Of a DNA stretch of 64,000 nucleotides, positions 60,452 through 64,000 are shown piece after piece. The stretch lies in contig CATNEN010000031.1 in the NCBI GenBank assembly GCA_950097015.1, forward strand, positions 930,001 to 994,000. Reading direction: 5' to 3'. Within the stretch, counting starts at the first letter, position 1. The number at the start of each line of letters is the position of its first letter. The position numbers were made by a program, and so were the translations under genes. The notes beneath the pieces are model-generated. The model had not been told where the DNA came from. It was given only the letters and a program-made list of their open reading frames with translations, and did no database searches. The DNA is from Macrostomum hystrix. Its lineage: Eukaryota > Platyhelminthes > Macrostomidae.

Positions 60452-60600
60452 GAGGTTGTAGCCTAGTGGTTAGGGCGTCGGACTAACGACTTAAAGGTCG
60501 GGGGTTCGAATCCCGACTCCACTGAAACAATTTGTGTCCTTTAGCAAGACACTTAACTCTGCTCATTTAGTTTTTCAATAGCTCGAACTCTTAAATGTTA
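60452..60600 (+). mobile_element. tRNA-derived SINE with intact A and B boxes
   Basis: The A box TAGCCTAGTGG (60459-60469) and B box GGTTCGAATCC (60503-60513) match the RNA polymerase III consensus exactly. The head resembles a tRNA with an AAC-type anticodon loop, but the acceptor stem does not pair, so it is not a tRNA gene. Downstream, GTGTCCTTTAGCAAGACACT resembles the conserved central segment of V-type SINEs (recalled, not searched). Confidence 0.7.
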
Positions 60601-60634
60601 AATATTGCTTTAAAACAAAATAACCCTTAGATTT

Positions 60635-60640
60635 TTTATT
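60635..60640 (-). terminator. Polyadenylation signal AATAAA of the secreted-protein gene
   Basis: AATAAA on the gene strand, 93 bp past the stop at 60733. Confidence 0.5.
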
Positions 60641-60732
60641 TATCGACCAAGATTCAATCGACCAGCATATTCAAGTATATTTGATAAAACAGATAGGAAT
60701 GACTTGGCAGATAAAACAGGACTAAAACAGCT

Positions 60733-63036
60733 TCACGGCAGTGTCTGGCTGTAGATGTCCTTTGCGTTCCTGATGAACTCGTAGACGCACGGCCTGGCGC
60801 AGGCGTCGGAGTCCAGGCTGCACTGGCACTGCTCGGGCAGTCGGACAATCGCATCGATTAGGTGCAGCAGCGCTTTGAGGTGCGACTTCTCCACCGAGAT
60901 GGCACTGACGCGATCGCAGTCTTTGCCCTCCAGCAGGCATGGCTTGAAGTCCTTCTCTACCGAGTCGATCGCCTTCTCCTTGATGGCCTGGCAAAGCGGG
61001 GTTTGAGGATGATTGAGCGTATGGCTGCATTCAAATTCGATGTCAACAGTTTCCTAAGAAAGTACAAAGGGCGGAAGGCTCACCTGCTCGTCAATGCTGG
61101 GTCCTGACAGCAGGGCGTTGGCCACTTCAACAAGAACCCTGACCTTGCGCAGATTGTTGTAGGCACAGCTTCGCAGGCAGCTCTCGATGGAACGATCGCA
61201 GCTGCACAGATCAGGCAGGTCCAGGCTCTGCGGGATCTTGAGCAATCTCCGGCCATGCTCAAAGTCAAGCGAGCTGCCGGGCAAACAATTGCGTCCCTCA
61301 GGATGCAGTCCTGCAGCTGCTGGTCGGTTGGCAGTTTAACGGACCTCTTACTCAGGCCAGTCTGGGTATATTGGCTTTCCCGAATAATTCGTATTCCGGC
61401 TCCTACAGAGATGCTCTAAAAAGCAACAGAACTACTTACTAGAGATTGCAAAGGTTAAAAAATGATCAAAACCCTTTGAAGCCAAGCCATTGATCAATTA
61501 AATATGGTATATGCCAACTTTTATGCTTTTATGCCAACTATATGCCAAGTTTTAGAATGTCGCTTCAAAGCAAGTCGCAACTGAATAACATTGCTAGAAA
61601 AGTAGCAAAAGTATTAAAAGTACACTCAGCAACATTGAAACGTTTCCACCCTAGCGCACGATGGGTCAACGTTTTGGTAGGTGGAGATATTTGTGGTTTG
61701 AGCCATAGACAGATATAAAATCCGGATTCGAACGAAGCAAAGGAACAGCAAAGAAAGTACGCGAGCATGGGTGCCAACTTGCCCAGAACAGGGTCAGTAA
61801 CGCGTACAGCAGCCACGTGCGTGCAGCAGAGCGCACACTCTCCGGGCATACCCACAACCAGGCGTCGCAGAAAATCTTGCGGTAGCTGTTGCCATGCAGT
61901 AGACAGTGATTCGCGGTAGACAGTGATTCCGAAGTAGTCAGTCCTTCAGATGCACCACAGCGGCTGCGCGATGCGGTGGGGCGTTGTCGTCTTGGAGGAC
62001 GCTGTTCCCCACGCCACCACATGAAGCATCAATGAAGGGCAGCAGCGTCTGTAGAAGGTTGGCTTGGCAAAAAAATTGGCAAATACGACTCGGCAGTCAC
62101 AGTCGCATCCAGGAACACAAGCTCCGTCTTTGCGTGCACTGTGATGCCTGCCCACACGTGAATAGAAGCTGACTGGCTCTCTGAGTTTTGCACGTGCTGC
62201 GGCAGCATCTCCTGGCGTGGCTGGCGCCACACTCGAATGCGGCCGTCGGCACGGAACAATCGAAAGCGGCTATCATCCGAGAAAATCACTCGCCGCCACT
62301 GCTGCTGCCTCCACTGGACCCTTTGCATTGCCCATTGTTGCCGGCTGGCCACATGGGTTGGGGTCAGGCGTGGCCGTTTGCGCATCTTACGGTATCAGAG
62401 CCCCGACTCCCGCTATTGTCGTCGGATGGTTTGGGCGCTCAGAATATCCCCTCGCCTGCTTCTTTCAGCCCACATCAGCCGTAGCAAGGTGGCTGTCAAT
62501 GTGGGGCTTCCCTTCGACATTCGCAGCAATCGCCGGTCCGCCCTCCTAGTTGTACTGCGCATATTGAGCCGCCGGCCGCGCGTGGCTAGCGCCACGCTGC
62601 CAGTTTCTCTGCACTTGATCTGCAGTTTGCGGATTGCTGTGCGAGACCGCCCAATTTGGCGAGTAATAGCTCGGATGGACACCCCAGCGTCCAGCATGCC
62701 AACGGCGCGCGCTCGTTCCAGGTCGGTCATTTGGCGAACCATTCCGTTTGGTTGCGAACGTGGATCATAGACTCCTCTAAGCTGACTGCTACATGTGAAT
62801 GTTTCCTTCGACTTGTCTGGCGTCTATGGCCTAAGTGCGTGTTGACGAAATCATCAATCGTCTATGGCACAAGTCTGGCGACAAAAAACCGGTTTTGAAA
62901 CTCTAAATATACAACTTGCGCGAGGGTGGAAACTTTTCAATGTTGCTGAGTGTATATTAACTACTCGAACGATGAAATAAGTAGCACTCACCGAAACCGC
63001 CATCAACAAGATGATTGTCAGCTGAATCCGAGCCAT
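60733..63036 (-). CDS. Secreted cysteine-rich protein with two tandem six-Cys domains
   Basis: Not recognised. Exons are 63036-62992, 61415-61084 and 60987-60733, all phase 0, about 210 residues once one missing base is allowed at the G3 run 61279-61281. Exon 1 is a hydrophobic signal peptide core (MARIQLTIILLMAVS). Exon 2 starts with a short stretch ending in a dibasic KR (residues 38-39), a possible propeptide site, then domain 1. Exon 3 and the end of exon 2 hold domain 2. Each domain follows C-x6/7-C-x25/29-C-x-C-x6-C-x3-C, e.g. LCSCDRSIESCLRSC and QCQCSLDSDACARPC, which suggests an internal duplication. A TATA box lies 110 bp upstream and AATAAA follows. Intron 1 hosts a Tc1 element. It could be a secreted signalling, defence or cement-type protein; there is no evidence for any. 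Confidence 0.7.
61623..62952 (-). mobile_element. Tc1-like DNA transposon, complete ends, dead transposase
   Basis: A 1330-bp element flanked by TA at 61621-61622 and 62953-62954. Inverted ends of about 35 bp begin CACTCAGCAACATTGAAA and differ at two positions. The minus-strand transposase starts MVRQMTDLERARAVGML (helix-turn-helix), then TIRRQ, WRRVIFSDDSRFRLFRADGR and LQDDNAPPHRA. Two in-frame stops lie near 62413-62389, a frameshift sits at the T run near 62080, and a deletion follows LKD. The segment holding the third acidic catalytic residue is missing, and the sequence resumes at the C-terminal LPQDFLRRLVVGMP. A direct repeat GTAGACAGTGATTC (about 61900 and 61918) marks the deletion. 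It lies in intron 1 of the secreted-protein gene. Confidence 0.92.
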
Positions 63037-63145
63037 TAATGTCAATTGTAGTAAGGTCAATCTTAAGAACAGGCCGAGAATTCTGAACTCACGTGAACTG
63101 GGCGCGCAAACTTGCTGACTGACTGTTCACTTACGGAGGAAGTGG

Positions 63146-63153
63146 TATTTATA
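63146..63153 (-). promoter_or_regulatory. TATA box and initiator of the secreted-protein gene
   Basis: TATAAATA on the gene strand. About 31 bases downstream is TCAGTC (around 63117-63122), matching the animal initiator consensus, which predicts a 5'UTR of about 85 bases before the ATG at 63036. Confidence 0.6.
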
Positions 63154-63159
63154 GAAGAC

Positions 63160-63690
63160 CTCGCATAGCATTATCTAATCTGTTTGAGGCACATTTAGTT
63201 CTCTATCCTTAGTCGACGCTGATTGGCTGTGAATGTCGCCCTTTACTTTCGTCCACCACTTTCTCACCCTTTCTCACAACTGAGGCGGCAGTGCTAGCTG
63301 TTAGACAATAGCCAATGCTCCATAGTTTAGAAGTCATTTGAAACAGTCCAGAAATGCTTAGTAGAAACAATGGAATAGGCATTTTAGTTATAACAAAAAC
63401 TGTGCCCTATTGTCTGAAACAGCCTTGAATCGATGCTTTCTGTGCGTGTCCCAGAAGACCCTCCAAAAATCGCCAGATTTTTTACTTTTTATGACTGAAG
63501 ACTTGTCACATTCTGTGACTGTCTAAAAACTGATTTCAAGACTGCATTGTGTGATTTCTATTAGGAAGAGTATACAAACGTATAGCCAAGCCTTTTTGAA
63601 TTTGCACTTTCAGTCCAAAATTTCCGCTAGTCTACTTTTAAATTAAAATAACTATTCATTGAGTTGAAATTCAGTTTTCTGCCTCTTAAA
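63160..63690. other. Upstream region of the secreted-protein gene
   Basis: No further gene was recognised. Unique sequence with ATTGGCTG at about 63221 (plus strand, CCAAT-type box in reverse). Confidence 0.35.
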
Positions 63691-63691
63691 C

Positions 63692-63980
63692 GCTGACAAC
63701 CAGCTGCTGTCTCATTGACAACCAGCTGCTGTCTCCTTGACACCCAGCTGCTGTCTCCTTGACAACCAGCTGCTGTCTCCTTGACACCCAGCTGCTGTCT
63801 CCTTGACAACCAGCTGCTGTCTCCTTGACAAACAGCTGCTGTCTCCCTGACACCTATCTGCTGTCTCCCTGACAACCAGCTGCTGTCTCCCTGACAACCA
63901 GCTGCTGTCTCCTTGACAACCAGCTGCTGTCTCCCTGACACCCAGCTGCTGTCTCCCTGTCACCCAGTTGCTGTCGAAGG
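63692..63980. repeat. Minisatellite, 22-bp unit with CAGCTG
   Basis: About 13 copies with the core ACCAGCTGCTGTCTCCTTGA. Each has one CAGCTG. It continues nearly to the right edge of the window. Confidence 0.95.
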
Positions 63981-64000
63981 ATATCTGATATTCAATACAA

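Noticed and set aside
60452-60524. Functional tRNA gene
   Set aside because: Both promoter boxes are perfect, but the acceptor stem does not pair and a SINE body follows.

Overview
The window is animal (metazoan) nuclear DNA. Its genes are broken into short GC-rich exons by GT-AG introns, and there are tRNA-derived SINEs and a Tc1/mariner transposon. Eight protein genes can be built. Seven are recognisable: a partial ABHD11-type hydrolase, a class A GPCR, TAF2, peptide O-xylosyltransferase, a Josephin-domain deubiquitinase, folliculin and a FoxN2/3 forkhead factor. The eighth encodes a secreted cysteine-rich protein I do not recognise. The genus is not certain. A lophotrochozoan, possibly a free-living flatworm, is my best guess. 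The main hint is that the folliculin 5' exon begins one codon after the expected Met, which fits the flatworm spliced leader that ends in AUG.

Layout: ABHD11 is on the plus strand (1-2443). A repeat-filled intergenic block follows (2690-8480). All other genes are on the minus strand: GPCR 8774-11855, TAF2 14740-23559, xylosyltransferase 25751-34590, JOSD 36638-37705, folliculin 38757-43652, FoxN2/3 47236-54352 and the secreted protein 60733-63036. From 43.7 to 46.8 kb and from 54.4 to 60.4 kb the DNA is AT-rich and almost gene-free, with SINE and other transposon remnants.

The most unusual property is the organisation of the introns. About 25 kb (around 40%) of the window is minisatellite. 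Of 25 introns, 21 contain an obvious tandem array and one more holds a decayed array. Each array has its own unit (10-71 bp, unrelated between introns), and exons carry none apart from polyglutamine tracts. Several units contain splice-signal-like words, and in ABHD11 intron 3 the unit contains a copy of the real 3' splice site plus the start of the next exon. The largest array (42-bp unit, about 125 copies, 5.3 kb) lies in a xylosyltransferase intron and contains large internal segmental duplications.

The genes do not form one pathway. They are mostly conserved housekeeping or regulatory genes: transcription initiation (TAF2, FoxN), proteoglycan synthesis (xylosyltransferase), ubiquitin removal (JOSD), nutrient signalling (folliculin) and mitochondrial metabolism (ABHD11). 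Exon models were built by hand from splice consensus, phase agreement and remembered family sequences. All phases agree, except for three one-base frame breaks at short G/C runs (two in folliculin, one in the secreted gene) that look like sequence errors.
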